Shown: positions 1 through 5,979 of the stretch, in pieces | Layout: each line of letters starts with the position of its first letter | Numbering within the stretch: the first letter of the stretch is position 1 | NCBI GenBank assembly: GCA_014238325.1 | Contig: JABABH010000135.1 | Span: 1 to 5,979, forward strand | Direction of reading: 5' to 3' | Length of the DNA: 5,979 bases | Origin: Coxiellaceae bacterium | GTDB lineage: Bacteria; Pseudomonadota; Gammaproteobacteria; Coxiellales; Coxiellaceae | Program-made: the position numbers and the translations under genes | The notes under the pieces: generated by a model | Databases searched by the model: none | The model's input: the letters and a program-made list of their open reading frames with translations, nothing else | Told to the model about the DNA's origin: nothing

Positions 1-761
1 AAAACAACTTCTTTCCTCTCGGATAAGCTCGATCCAAAAAAAGCAAGATTTTGTCTTATATTCGCTAAGATATTACCATGCGTGAGCATGGCCCCTTTAG
101 GCACACCTTGTACACCACTGGTATATTGTAGTAATGCCATATCTTCTTGCTTGATGCTGACTTTCTTTAAAGATAATTGAGCGCCTTTCTTCAAGCTTTG
201 TTTAAAAGAGATAGCTTGCCGGATGGATAATTTGGAAAATTTGTGCTGAATATAACGATGCCACACATGCATCATCGTTCCCTTCCAACAGCCTAAGCAG
301 TCTCCAAGACCTGTCAAAATAACCTGTTTCAGAGGTGTATCAACTAGAATTTCTTCTAAAACAGACGCAGTATTTTCCAAGATGATCGCCGCTTTGACAC
401 CCGCATCTTGTAATGGATGTAATAATTCGCGTGAAGTATAAAATGGGTTGAGTGGAACGACGATTAATCCGGCTAATAAGGCCCCGAACAAAGCAATCGG
501 AAACTGTAGCATATTCGGTAAAATAATCGCGAAACGATCACCTGGATTCAATTGCAATTCCTGCTGCAAGAAAGCAGCAAAATAACGCGCTTGTTGGCGA
601 ATATCAGCATAAGTTTTATCAACACCTGCTTGACTAAAAAAACAATGTTGACTAAATTTTTCACAATATTGTTCAAACACGTCAGGAATGGACCTGAGAT
701 CTTTCAGGTCAAGATGATGAGGCACTCCGATCGGATAATGCTCTAACCAAATTTTCTTCAT
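1..761 (-). CDS. fadD: Long-chain acyl-CoA synthetase, N-terminal part (3' end beyond window)
   Basis: This gene encodes the AMP-forming ligase that activates fatty acids to acyl-CoA at the inner membrane, the entry step of beta-oxidation. I translated 253 uninterrupted codons. The start MKKIWLEHYP closely resembles E. coli FadD (MKKVWLNRYP), and further matches include the segments around residues 87-107 (ILPNMLQFPIALFGALLAG) and 113-120 (NPFYTSRE). The ATP/AMP-binding loop lies at residues 213-223 and has the same numbering as I recall for E. coli FadD. It reads YTSGVQGVPKG, where the family has YT-S/G-G-T-T-G: Val217-Gln218 replace Thr-Thr. The rest of the loop, including Lys222, is intact. 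The start follows the fadE stop by 16 bp, with a modest AGGG close to the ATG, which suggests co-transcription with fadE. About 300 C-terminal residues, including the second ATP motif and the FACS motif, lie outside the window. The family assignment is firm; normal activity is not, because of the loop. Confidence 0.93.
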   Translation of the reverse strand, partial: MKKIWLEHYPIGVPHHLDLKDLRSIPDVFEQYCEKFSQHCFFSQAGVDKTYADIRQQARYFAAFLQQELQLNPGDRFAIILPNMLQFPIALFGALLAGLIVVPLNPFYTSRELLHPLQDAGVKAAIILENTASVLEEILVDTPLKQVILTGLGDCLGCWKGTMMHVWHRYIQHKFSKLSIRQAISFKQSLKKGAQLSLKKVSIKQEDMALLQYTSGVQGVPKGAMLTHGNILANIRQNLAFFGSSLSERKEVV

Positions 762-777
762 CAACCCTGATATCCTA

Positions 778-3216
778 CTATAGTGAAACTAAATCCTCTA
801 AAGAGAAATCATCGACATGAATCACTGACATACGCCATTGATAAGCTTTCAGCACTTGTTGCTTTTCATCCTCTGTGAGAATATGAGCTTCTGCTGCAGC
901 GATGATCATGTCTTCAAAAGGGGCAGTTTTAATCAATTGCGCACGCGCGGCACGGTATACTTTTTTTTCTAAAGCTTGCGCCGCTATAATATGCTTGAAA
1001 GCTATCGACAATTCCCCTATCGTATGAGCAGAATTAGGTTCAATATAAGCGGATTGAGATAAATATTCACGTATATGCGTAGGATTTAATGAGGCATCAG
1101 CAATCTGCTCACCTATATCATCACTGGGACGTACCTGCCACTTTCCCCATGGAAAAATCATTCTATAGAGACAGCGACCCAATCCAGGCTTGGGCATATT
1201 ACGTAATAGTGCATGAAGGCTTTCTTGACAATGATAAAACACATGATCGCAAGCCCAGCGTACAAAACATAAGGCTTCTTCTTGTAAAATCTGCTTTTCG
1301 AAAGACTCGTAATATTTCATCACCGCTGATGCAATATATAAGTAGCTCAAGGTATCCGCTAGACGCGCCGATAATTTTTCTTCTTGCTTAAACCTTTTTC
1401 CCAATACTACAATCATGACATCTGAGATAAAGGAAAAAGCAGCTGAATAGCGCGATAATTGACGATAATAAGGTTTGAGTACGCCTCCAGGCGTACACGT
1501 GAGCTTACCATGACTTAACCCTAGTATCACCGTACGCACCATATTACTGAGAAAAAAACCCATGTGAGCAAACAAAGCACGATCGAATTTAGCTATTCCT
1601 TTTCGCTCATCCCGCTCATCTACGGCTGCAATCTGCTTTAATAAATAAGGATGACATCGCAATATACCTTGACCAAAGGTTACCATCGATCGCATTAAAA
1701 TATTAGCACCTTCTACCGTCATGCTAATCGGCATCTCGATATAACTTTGTGCAATATAATTTTTAGGCCCCATGCAAATGCCTTTACCGCCATGCACATC
1801 CATCGCAGCATTCACAATGTGGCGACTCCATTCTGTCGTATAATATTTTGCGATCCCAGATGCCACAGCAGAGTGTATGCCTTGCTCCACCATACTCGTT
1901 GTGAAAGCACACAACCCTTCCATTAAAAATATATGGCCGCCGATATGAGCCAATGCTTCTTCCACACCTCCAAAGCGACCGATAGGCTGCCCAAATTGCT
2001 CACGTATCCGTGCATAAGCACTGGTGGCATAAAATAAACGCGTAGCACTACCTCGCACCATAGCGGGCAACGACAAGCCGCGACCCGAAGCCAGTGACTC
2101 CATTAACATATTCCAACCCTGACCTCTACGCTCAACACCACCAATAATCGCATCCACCGACATCAAAACATCTTTACCCTGAATAGGTCCGTTGGGAAAG
2201 GCACAATGCAAAGGAAAATGATAACGTCCTGACGTCACGCCCGGTGTTTTTGCAGGAATAAGGGCACAGGTAATGCCTATATAATCTCGATCGCCCAATA
2301 GATGATCAGGATCATAAAGCTTGAAGGCCAATCCAATCAAGGTTGCGATTGGCGATAGGGTAATATAACGTTTACTCCAGTTCAGTTTAATAGCTAATTG
2401 CTGCTGACCCGCCACCGTATGCTGAATAATCACACCCTGATCAATAATAGAACTGGCATCAGAGCCCGCCACGGGGCTCGTCAGGGCAAAGCAGGGAATC
2501 TCTTCTCCACTGGCTAATCGAGGTAAATAATAGTCTTTTTGTTCATCTAAACCATAATGCAATAATAACTCTGCGGGTCCTAAAGAATTCGGCACCGTCA
2601 CAACGGTGGCCACTGCCGTACTGACACTCGAAATTTTTGTAATAATCTGAACATAATCAAAAGCAGAAAAGGCATGCCCACCATAAGTTTTAGGAATCAT
2701 CAACCCAAAAAAATGATGTTTTTTCAAATACTGCCATATGGTCTCAGGTATCTTAAAATCACGCTGACTAATTTCCCAATCGTTAATCATGGCGCATAAT
2801 GGACCGACAATATCCTGCAAAAAATGTCTCGCCTCTGCCGATAATTGACCCAAAGTCAGCTTGGCATAGCGATCCCAATTCGGCATGCCGCTAAAAATTT
2901 CACCTTCCCAACCGATATCGCCTACTATCAATGCGGCTTGCTCTGTAGTAGAAATAGATGGTTTAAGCTTTTTATAGAGGAAAAAAACGCGTTTTGAGAT
3001 TAAAGCGGTACGCAACGGATAGCACGTCAAGGTTACGGCTAGAATAAGAAAAATGATCCACAGACTCACGATGGCCGCACTGGTCAACGTAGACGTCATG
3101 GAGACTATAATGAGGAAAGCACTGATCGCGCTCACCCAAACCAGCAAAGAAGCACGATTAAAGCATAGAATAACCGCAACCATGATGCCAACGATACAGA
3201 GGCTACCACCACCCAT
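778..3216 (-). CDS. fadE: Acyl-CoA dehydrogenase, long FadE type
   Basis: FadE catalyses the first oxidation of beta-oxidation, turning acyl-CoA into trans-2-enoyl-CoA with an FAD cofactor. At 812 residues the protein matches E. coli FadE (814) end to end. Hydrophobic segments at about residues 7-18, 23-39 and 45-65 would anchor it to the inner membrane. The dehydrogenase core follows: VPNSLGPAELLLHYG near 208-222, the flavin/substrate segment FALTSPVAGSD at 243-253, WSKRYITLSPIA at 280-291, and MTVEGANIL at 499-507. Glu502 in that last motif is the expected catalytic base by analogy with the Glu-Gly motif of other acyl-CoA dehydrogenases. The C-terminal extension ends in VDDFSLEDL, resembling VDDFDPEEL in E. 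coli. The ATG at 3216 has AAGGA 8 nt upstream and gives an N-terminus that aligns with E. coli; the upstream reading frame soon meets a stop. fadD follows 16 bp after the stop. No key residue appears lost. Confidence 0.96.
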   Translation of the reverse strand: MGGGSLCIVGIMVAVILCFNRASLLVWVSAISAFLIIVSMTSTLTSAAIVSLWIIFLILAVTLTCYPLRTALISKRVFFLYKKLKPSISTTEQAALIVGDIGWEGEIFSGMPNWDRYAKLTLGQLSAEARHFLQDIVGPLCAMINDWEISQRDFKIPETIWQYLKKHHFFGLMIPKTYGGHAFSAFDYVQIITKISSVSTAVATVVTVPNSLGPAELLLHYGLDEQKDYYLPRLASGEEIPCFALTSPVAGSDASSIIDQGVIIQHTVAGQQQLAIKLNWSKRYITLSPIATLIGLAFKLYDPDHLLGDRDYIGITCALIPAKTPGVTSGRYHFPLHCAFPNGPIQGKDVLMSVDAIIGGVERRGQGWNMLMESLASGRGLSLPAMVRGSATRLFYATSAYARIREQFGQPIGRFGGVEEALAHIGGHIFLMEGLCAFTTSMVEQGIHSAVASGIAKYYTTEWSRHIVNAAMDVHGGKGICMGPKNYIAQSYIEMPISMTVEGANILMRSMVTFGQGILRCHPYLLKQIAAVDERDERKGIAKFDRALFAHMGFFLSNMVRTVILGLSHGKLTCTPGGVLKPYYRQLSRYSAAFSFISDVMIVVLGKRFKQEEKLSARLADTLSYLYIASAVMKYYESFEKQILQEEALCFVRWACDHVFYHCQESLHALLRNMPKPGLGRCLYRMIFPWGKWQVRPSDDIGEQIADASLNPTHIREYLSQSAYIEPNSAHTIGELSIAFKHIIAAQALEKKVYRAARAQLIKTAPFEDMIIAAAEAHILTEDEKQQVLKAYQWRMSVIHVDDFSLEDLVSL

Positions 3217-3327
3217 ACACAGAATCCTTATCTGCCATGGACATACCCGTCCAGCGGGCCAAATCCAGCTATATTAACGAAGGCTTCTCGCCTACTATCC
3301 CGTACGCGTGCCTACGATTCCCTATTA
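3217..3327 (-). promoter_or_regulatory. fadE leader / intergenic gap
   Basis: This 111-bp gap lies between the stop of the membrane-protein gene and fadE. It holds no convincing ORF. Read on the minus strand, TGGAC and GTCCA form a 5-bp stem (plus-strand positions 3238-3253), and an overlapping CCCG/CGGG stem (3246-3258) would compete with it. An AT-rich TAATAT lies further upstream and could be a -10 element, but no good -35 sits at the right distance. No hairpin followed by a T run was seen, so there is no sign of intrinsic termination between the two genes. A FadR operator was looked for by eye and not convincingly found. Confidence 0.3.
3225..3229 (-). promoter_or_regulatory. Shine-Dalgarno of fadE
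   Basis: The minus strand reads AAGGA, 8 nt before the ATG at 3216. It is the best ribosome-binding site in the window and settles the fadE start. Confidence 0.7.
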
Positions 3328-3918
3328 TCAATATAACACGAGTACGACTAGCAAAGGGGCAAGTAACATTAAAAAATTATCATCGACCCAACGAATATTT
3401 GGCCACTCTAATAAGACCGTCAAAGGCGCCATCAGACACCATAATAAGGGCGATGTTGGAAACCAATGACTGGATAAGCTCCAAATAAGCCACACCACGA
3501 GCACAGCAATACTGGCAATCCAATATTTTGGTAAGCGAGTTGCTCTTAATTCCCCCAATAAAGGGTCAGCCACAGCAGAAGCTGCAATAATCGGTACCGC
3601 ATATCCTGGTCCCGGTGCTAACCACAACACGACACAAATACCCACAAATCCATAAGCTAAAGAAGATATAGCACGCTTCTCTAGCTGCCTCTGACCAAAT
3701 ATAATCCAGCCATATTTTAAACGTATACATTCGAGAACCATCATCATGATGAAAAGAATAAGCAACACGGCATGCTCTGATACGATCCAGTCCGTAAGAT
3801 AAGGCCCATAACCGTAATATAACAATGGAATCAACAACATGCTGATATGACATAGGCGACGAAAGACATGCCCCTTCCAAGCTCCTATGGTATTCATATA
3901 ATGCGACTGTTGAATCAT
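3328..3918 (-). CDS. Integral membrane protein, probable CTP-dependent lipid kinase-like (SEC59/DGK1/VTE5-type)
   Basis: This is a 196-residue, very hydrophobic protein with about six or seven membrane segments (roughly residues 23-38, 48-64, 84-101, 106-121, 132-148, 156-170 and 182-196). Several features recall the dolichol kinase/phytol kinase/diacylglycerol kinase family, which uses CTP to phosphorylate membrane alcohols: a basic FRRLCH motif before the first membrane segment (19-24), LECIRL (62-67), an intramembrane Asp in ASAVADPLLGE (113-123), and LLEWPNIRWVDDNF near the end (169-182), resembling the E...DDN signature. The Lys-Ser-x-Glu-Gly segment usually found after the Asp motif is not visible, so it may be a divergent or altered enzyme. 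The start overlaps the bamD stop in an ATGA quartet and has no Shine-Dalgarno, implying translational coupling. An ATG at codon 8 (3897) is a possible alternative start. Existence as a real gene is well supported; substrate and activity are unknown. A cytidylyltransferase (CdsA-like) relative is the main alternative. Confidence 0.6.
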   Translation of the reverse strand: MIQQSHYMNTIGAWKGHVFRRLCHISMLLIPLLYYGYGPYLTDWIVSEHAVLLILFIMMMVLECIRLKYGWIIFGQRQLEKRAISSLAYGFVGICVVLWLAPGPGYAVPIIAASAVADPLLGELRATRLPKYWIASIAVLVVWLIWSLSSHWFPTSPLLWCLMAPLTVLLEWPNIRWVDDNFLMLLAPLLVVLVLY

Positions 3919-4769
3919 GATGAACGAGGATTTGAGTGCGATGCCTGTCCTCTATCATGAGCAAGTTGCTCGTTTAATTCTCGAAATTCAGAGGTGTTGG
4001 CATAATTAGCTTTAAAAATAGCATAGGTTGAATGTGCCATCTGATCCAAATTTAATCGGTAATACGATTGAACGAGAATCGATAAAGCTTTAGGGACCGA
4101 CTGGGTTCCCTGGTAATGCTGCACGACTACCACTGCTCTATTGGCTGCTGCTAGGTAGGCCTCTCGTTTGAAATAATAGGAAGCCACTAAAAGCTCATGG
4201 CGCGCCATCATATTCCGAATCAGTACCATGTAGCGACGCGACTCAGGTACGTAAGTGCTGTGAGGAAAGCGTTCCACTAACATTGAAAAAGAAGCAAACG
4301 ATGACCGCAAACGGCTCACATCTCGCGCAGCTGGGTCAACCGCACTGGGTACAATATTCGATATCCAAGAACGCCCCGCACTAAAACCGATGAATCCTCG
4401 CATATAATAGGCATAATCGACATGCCGAGCATTAGGATATAATTTGATATATCGATCCGCCGCAATCATCGCCATATCCGTATTATCTGCCCTATAATAG
4501 GCATAAATAATTTCGAGCTGCGCTTGTTCTGAATGCGTCCCAAAAGGGTAGATGCCTTGTAAGGCTTCAAAATCCTTCGTCGCTTGGGAGTATCTCCCAT
4601 CAGATAGGGCCTTTTCACCCATAGTATACAGTTGAGCTTCCCCCTTCCCTCGCATACCTTTAAAGGGATCTGCCGGCCCTTTACTACAACTTGCCAATAT
4701 GAACCCCATACATGCTATCAGCATCATGGGCTTCATTCTATTTATCAGTCTATTATTTAATCTAAACAT
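3915..4769 (-). CDS. bamD: Outer-membrane beta-barrel assembly lipoprotein BamD (ComL/YfiO)
   Basis: BamD is the essential lipoprotein of the BAM complex. It sits on the periplasmic face of the outer membrane, binds BamA, and helps insert beta-barrel proteins. The 284-residue product has a basic N-terminus (RLINRMK), a hydrophobic stretch and a lipobox LASC with Cys28 as the lipidated residue. TPR helices follow: EALQGIYPFGTHSEQAQLE (68-86) and IIYAYYRADNTDMAMIAADR (87-106), then YIKLYPNARHVDYAYYMRG (107-125) and FASFSMLVERFPHSTYV (158-174). These align with E. coli LEALDNRYPFGPYSQQ, LIYAYYKNAD and DYVMYMRGL. The first ATG (4769) has TAGGA 4 nt upstream. A start at codon 12 (4736) would also leave a working signal peptide but has a weaker ribosome-binding site. 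The C-terminus runs about 10-15 residues past E. coli BamD with a polar tail. The stop overlaps the next gene by 4 bp; rluD is divergent upstream, as in E. coli. Confidence 0.95.
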   Translation of the reverse strand: MFRLNNRLINRMKPMMLIACMGFILASCSKGPADPFKGMRGKGEAQLYTMGEKALSDGRYSQATKDFEALQGIYPFGTHSEQAQLEIIYAYYRADNTDMAMIAADRYIKLYPNARHVDYAYYMRGFIGFSAGRSWISNIVPSAVDPAARDVSRLRSSFASFSMLVERFPHSTYVPESRRYMVLIRNMMARHELLVASYYFKREAYLAAANRAVVVVQHYQGTQSVPKALSILVQSYYRLNLDQMAHSTYAIFKANYANTSEFRELNEQLAHDRGQASHSNPRSS

Positions 4770-4773
4770 ATAT

Positions 4774-4778
4774 TCCTA
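4774..4778 (-). promoter_or_regulatory. Shine-Dalgarno of bamD
   Basis: The minus strand reads TAGGA, with 4 nt before the ATG at 4769. The spacing is short, but it favours this start over the internal ATG at 4736. Confidence 0.5.
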
Positions 4779-4848
4779 CCAGCAGTTTTCTACTTTGTCT
4801 CCCATTCATTTACGTTTGACACAGTTCTATGAACGCTCCCTCAAGCGC

Positions 4849-4854
4849 CTTATA
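4849..4854 (-). promoter_or_regulatory. Possible -10 box of bamD promoter
   Basis: The minus strand reads TATAAG, 5 of 6 matches to TATAAT, with a weak AAGACA 19 nt upstream. This would give a leader of roughly 70 nt. It is within the arm and loop of the CACCG/CGGTG inverted repeat neighbourhood. Tentative. Confidence 0.25.
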
Positions 4855-4921
4855 TCACCGCTATAAATGACGGTGTCTTGCGGCGCGTAGAATAAATCTC
4901 GCATCTTCCACAGAAGATCGG

Positions 4922-4934
4922 TATATTATATAAC
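4922..4934 (+). promoter_or_regulatory. Possible -10 region of rluD promoter
   Basis: The stretch TATATTATATAAC contains several -10-like hexamers 50-60 bp before the preferred rluD start, directly after the ATCTTC/GAAGAT inverted repeat. The best -35 candidate (CTTCCA, 4905-4910, 18 nt from TATAAC) is poor. Tentative. Confidence 0.3.
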
Positions 4935-4984
4935 ACTTTGACATATAAAACCTGCTCTTTGACATCATGCTTCGCCAGTCTGCT

Positions 4985-5926
4985 ATGAATACGATGATTG
5001 AACTCCATGGTACGATAACCGAAGATCTCAAAAGTTTGCGCTTGGATCAAGCACTAGCACGTCTATTCCCAACCTACTCCCGCACACAACTGCAACACTG
5101 GATACGTGCAGACTATGTGAAACTAGATGGAAAAATATGCAACAATATCAGACAGATAGCTCTTGATCAAAAAAGCGTCAACATCACTGCTTACCTTGTC
5201 ACACAGGAACATTGGGAAGCAGAGCCGATACCGCTCGACATACTCTATGAAGATGAGGATCTGTTCATTATCAATAAGCCCCCAGGACTGGTCGTCCATC
5301 CAGGTGCAGGCATACCCAATCGCACATTAGCCAATGCGCTACTGCATCACGCACCCGAACTCAAGACCGTACCGCGGGCAGGCCTCGTGCATCGCTTAGA
5401 TAAAAACACCTCCGGCCTCCTCGTCGTAGCACGTCACTTATCAGCGCACCATGGACTCATCCAGCAAATGAAAAGCCGAGCAGTTATCCGTATATACGAA
5501 GCTCTAGTTTATGGACATCCAGCTGCGAGTGGCACCATTGATAAACCCATAGGTCGTCATCCTACTCACCGTACCAAGATGGCTATTGTTCAGCATGGTG
5601 GCAAGCCTGCTGTGACGCACTATCAAGTATTGAAGCATTATGCTGACTGTGCTCATATGCGTATTCGATTAGAAACAGGACGCACGCATCAAATCCGTGT
5701 TCACATGGCCGACATGCACCATCCTATTGTAGGAGATTCAACCTATCCATCATCTTCCATTGCTTATACGCATACTATGCCATCACCTGAAAAGCGAAGC
5801 ACAACCTTCACACGACAAGCATTGCACGCGACAACACTAACATTAACACATCCCAACTCACATGAGCGGAGAACCTGGACAGCTCCTCTGCCTCCTGACA
5901 TGGAAAAGCTAATAGCAACACTCTAA
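4985..5926 (+). CDS. rluD: 23S rRNA pseudouridine(1911/1915/1917) synthase RluD
   Basis: RluD converts three uridines in helix 69 of 23S rRNA to pseudouridine and supports late assembly of the large ribosomal subunit. From the ATG at 4985 the product has 313 residues (E. coli 326). It starts with an S4 RNA-binding domain (RLDQALARLFPTYSRTQLQ, 19-37), followed by the RluA-type catalytic domain: YEDEDLFIINKP (88-99), LVVHPGAG (102-109), the active-site motif HRLDKNTSG (136-144) with catalytic Asp139, GKPAVTHY (206-213) and ETGRTHQIRVHMA (230-242). With this start, Asp139 has the same number as the catalytic Asp of E. coli RluD and the N-terminus aligns without gaps. The ORF extends in frame to an ATG at 4967 (319 residues), which is the alternative. 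No start has a clear Shine-Dalgarno. The C-terminus is a little shorter than in E. coli. The gene is divergent from bamD, a conserved gammaproteobacterial arrangement. Confidence 0.95.
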   Translation: MNTMIELHGTITEDLKSLRLDQALARLFPTYSRTQLQHWIRADYVKLDGKICNNIRQIALDQKSVNITAYLVTQEHWEAEPIPLDILYEDEDLFIINKPPGLVVHPGAGIPNRTLANALLHHAPELKTVPRAGLVHRLDKNTSGLLVVARHLSAHHGLIQQMKSRAVIRIYEALVYGHPAASGTIDKPIGRHPTHRTKMAIVQHGGKPAVTHYQVLKHYADCAHMRIRLETGRTHQIRVHMADMHHPIVGDSTYPSSSIAYTHTMPSPEKRSTTFTRQALHATTLTLTHPNSHERRTWTAPLPPDMEKLIATL

Positions 5927-5940
5927 GCTTAAATAAAGCT

Positions 5941-5979
5941 AATATACCCATCCCACTTCAAGTGCATGCTTCGCATCTT
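5941..5979. repeat. Possible edge of a dispersed intergenic repeat
   Basis: After the rluD stop the sequence has no gene. AATATACCC is followed by the near-perfect palindrome CACTT-C-AAGTG (5954-5964) and GCATGC (5964-5969), then the window ends. The AATATACCC...ACTTCAAGT arrangement reminds me of short palindromic repeats scattered between genes in many Gammaproteobacteria. With only one copy and a cut edge this is a suggestion. The small AGCTT/AAGCT stem at 5926-5940 lacks a T run and is not called a terminator. Confidence 0.25.

Larger units (their letters stand above)
4770..4984. promoter_or_regulatory. Divergent bamD/rluD control region
   Basis: About 215 bp separate the two divergent genes and must carry both promoters. 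Visible elements are a perfect inverted repeat ATCTTC-caca-GAAGAT (4903-4918), a second inverted repeat CACCG/CGGTG with a 10-nt centre (4856-4875), an AT-rich block (4922-4934), and two copies of CTTTGACAT (4936-4944 and 4957-4965) set 21 bp apart. The 66-codon minus-strand frame across this region resembles nothing known and is taken as chance. Confidence 0.5.

Noticed and set aside
552..746. 64-codon plus-strand ORF
   Set aside because: It is antisense to the conserved N-terminus of fadD, with no family resemblance.
1089..1391. 100-codon plus-strand ORF inside fadE
   Set aside because: It lies wholly antisense to a well-matched fadE region and resembles no known protein.
2918..3299. 12-nt repeat TCGCCTACTATC at 2918 and 3288
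   Set aside because: About one such 12-mer pair is expected by chance in 6 kb, and one copy is in fadE coding sequence.
3053..3488. Two overlapping plus-strand ORFs (3053-3277 and 3237-3488)
   Set aside because: They are antisense to fadE and the membrane-protein gene, without ribosome-binding sites or recognisable sequence.
3566..3964. 132-codon minus-strand ORF
   Set aside because: It is an alternative frame of the membrane-protein gene and the bamD 3' end, whose own frames give coherent proteins.
4403..4506. Exact 14-nt repeat TATAATAGGCATAA at 4403 and 4493 in bamD
   Set aside because: Both copies encode Tyr-Ala-Tyr-Tyr at places where E. coli BamD has similar residues (YAYY, YVMY), so shared protein sequence explains it.
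4850..5050. 66-codon minus-strand ORF across the bamD/rluD gap
   Set aside because: It overlaps the conserved rluD N-terminus and looks like chance coding.
5926..5940. AGCTT/AAGCT stem after rluD as a terminator
   Set aside because: The stem is only 5 bp, AT-rich and not followed by a T run.

Overview
The window is a gene-dense piece of a gammaproteobacterial chromosome. Four genes lie on the minus strand in the order bamD, an integral membrane protein, fadE, fadD. rluD is on the plus strand, divergent from bamD. The long FadE (812 residues), the FadD numbering that matches Escherichia coli residue for residue through the ATP-binding loop, and the bamD/rluD head-to-head pair all point to Gammaproteobacteria. 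Moderate A+T content and the gene set would fit a Legionellales/Coxiellaceae-type organism, but that narrower placement is only a guess.

Layout: 1-761 minus is the N-terminal 253 codons of fadD (long-chain acyl-CoA synthetase), cut by the window edge. 778-3216 minus is fadE (acyl-CoA dehydrogenase), ending 16 bp before fadD. 3217-3327 is a 111-bp gap with short hairpins and the fadE Shine-Dalgarno. 3328-3918 minus is a 196-residue polytopic membrane protein resembling the dolichol/phytol/diacylglycerol kinase (SEC59/DGK1/VTE5) family. It overlaps bamD (3915-4769 minus) by 4 bp. 4770-4984 is the divergent control region. 4985-5926 plus is rluD. The last 50 bp hold no gene and may be the edge of a dispersed repeat.

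How the genes work together: FadD and FadE carry out the first two steps of fatty-acid beta-oxidation, activation to acyl-CoA and the first dehydrogenation, and are very likely co-transcribed. BamD is the essential lipoprotein of the outer-membrane beta-barrel assembly machine, and the membrane protein is translationally coupled to it. All four minus-strand genes could form one transcript linking envelope assembly and lipid handling, but the 111-bp gap leaves room for a separate fadE promoter. RluD makes pseudouridines in helix 69 of 23S rRNA and is a conserved divergent neighbour of bamD.

Most of the content is conventional housekeeping. The two points most worth a second look are the FadD ATP-binding loop, where the usual Thr-Thr is replaced by Val-Gln, and the lipid-kinase-like membrane protein, which keeps an Asp-Asp-Asn end motif but lacks the family's usual Lys-Ser-x-Glu-Gly segment. 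No phage, CRISPR, insertion sequence, tRNA or rRNA was seen.
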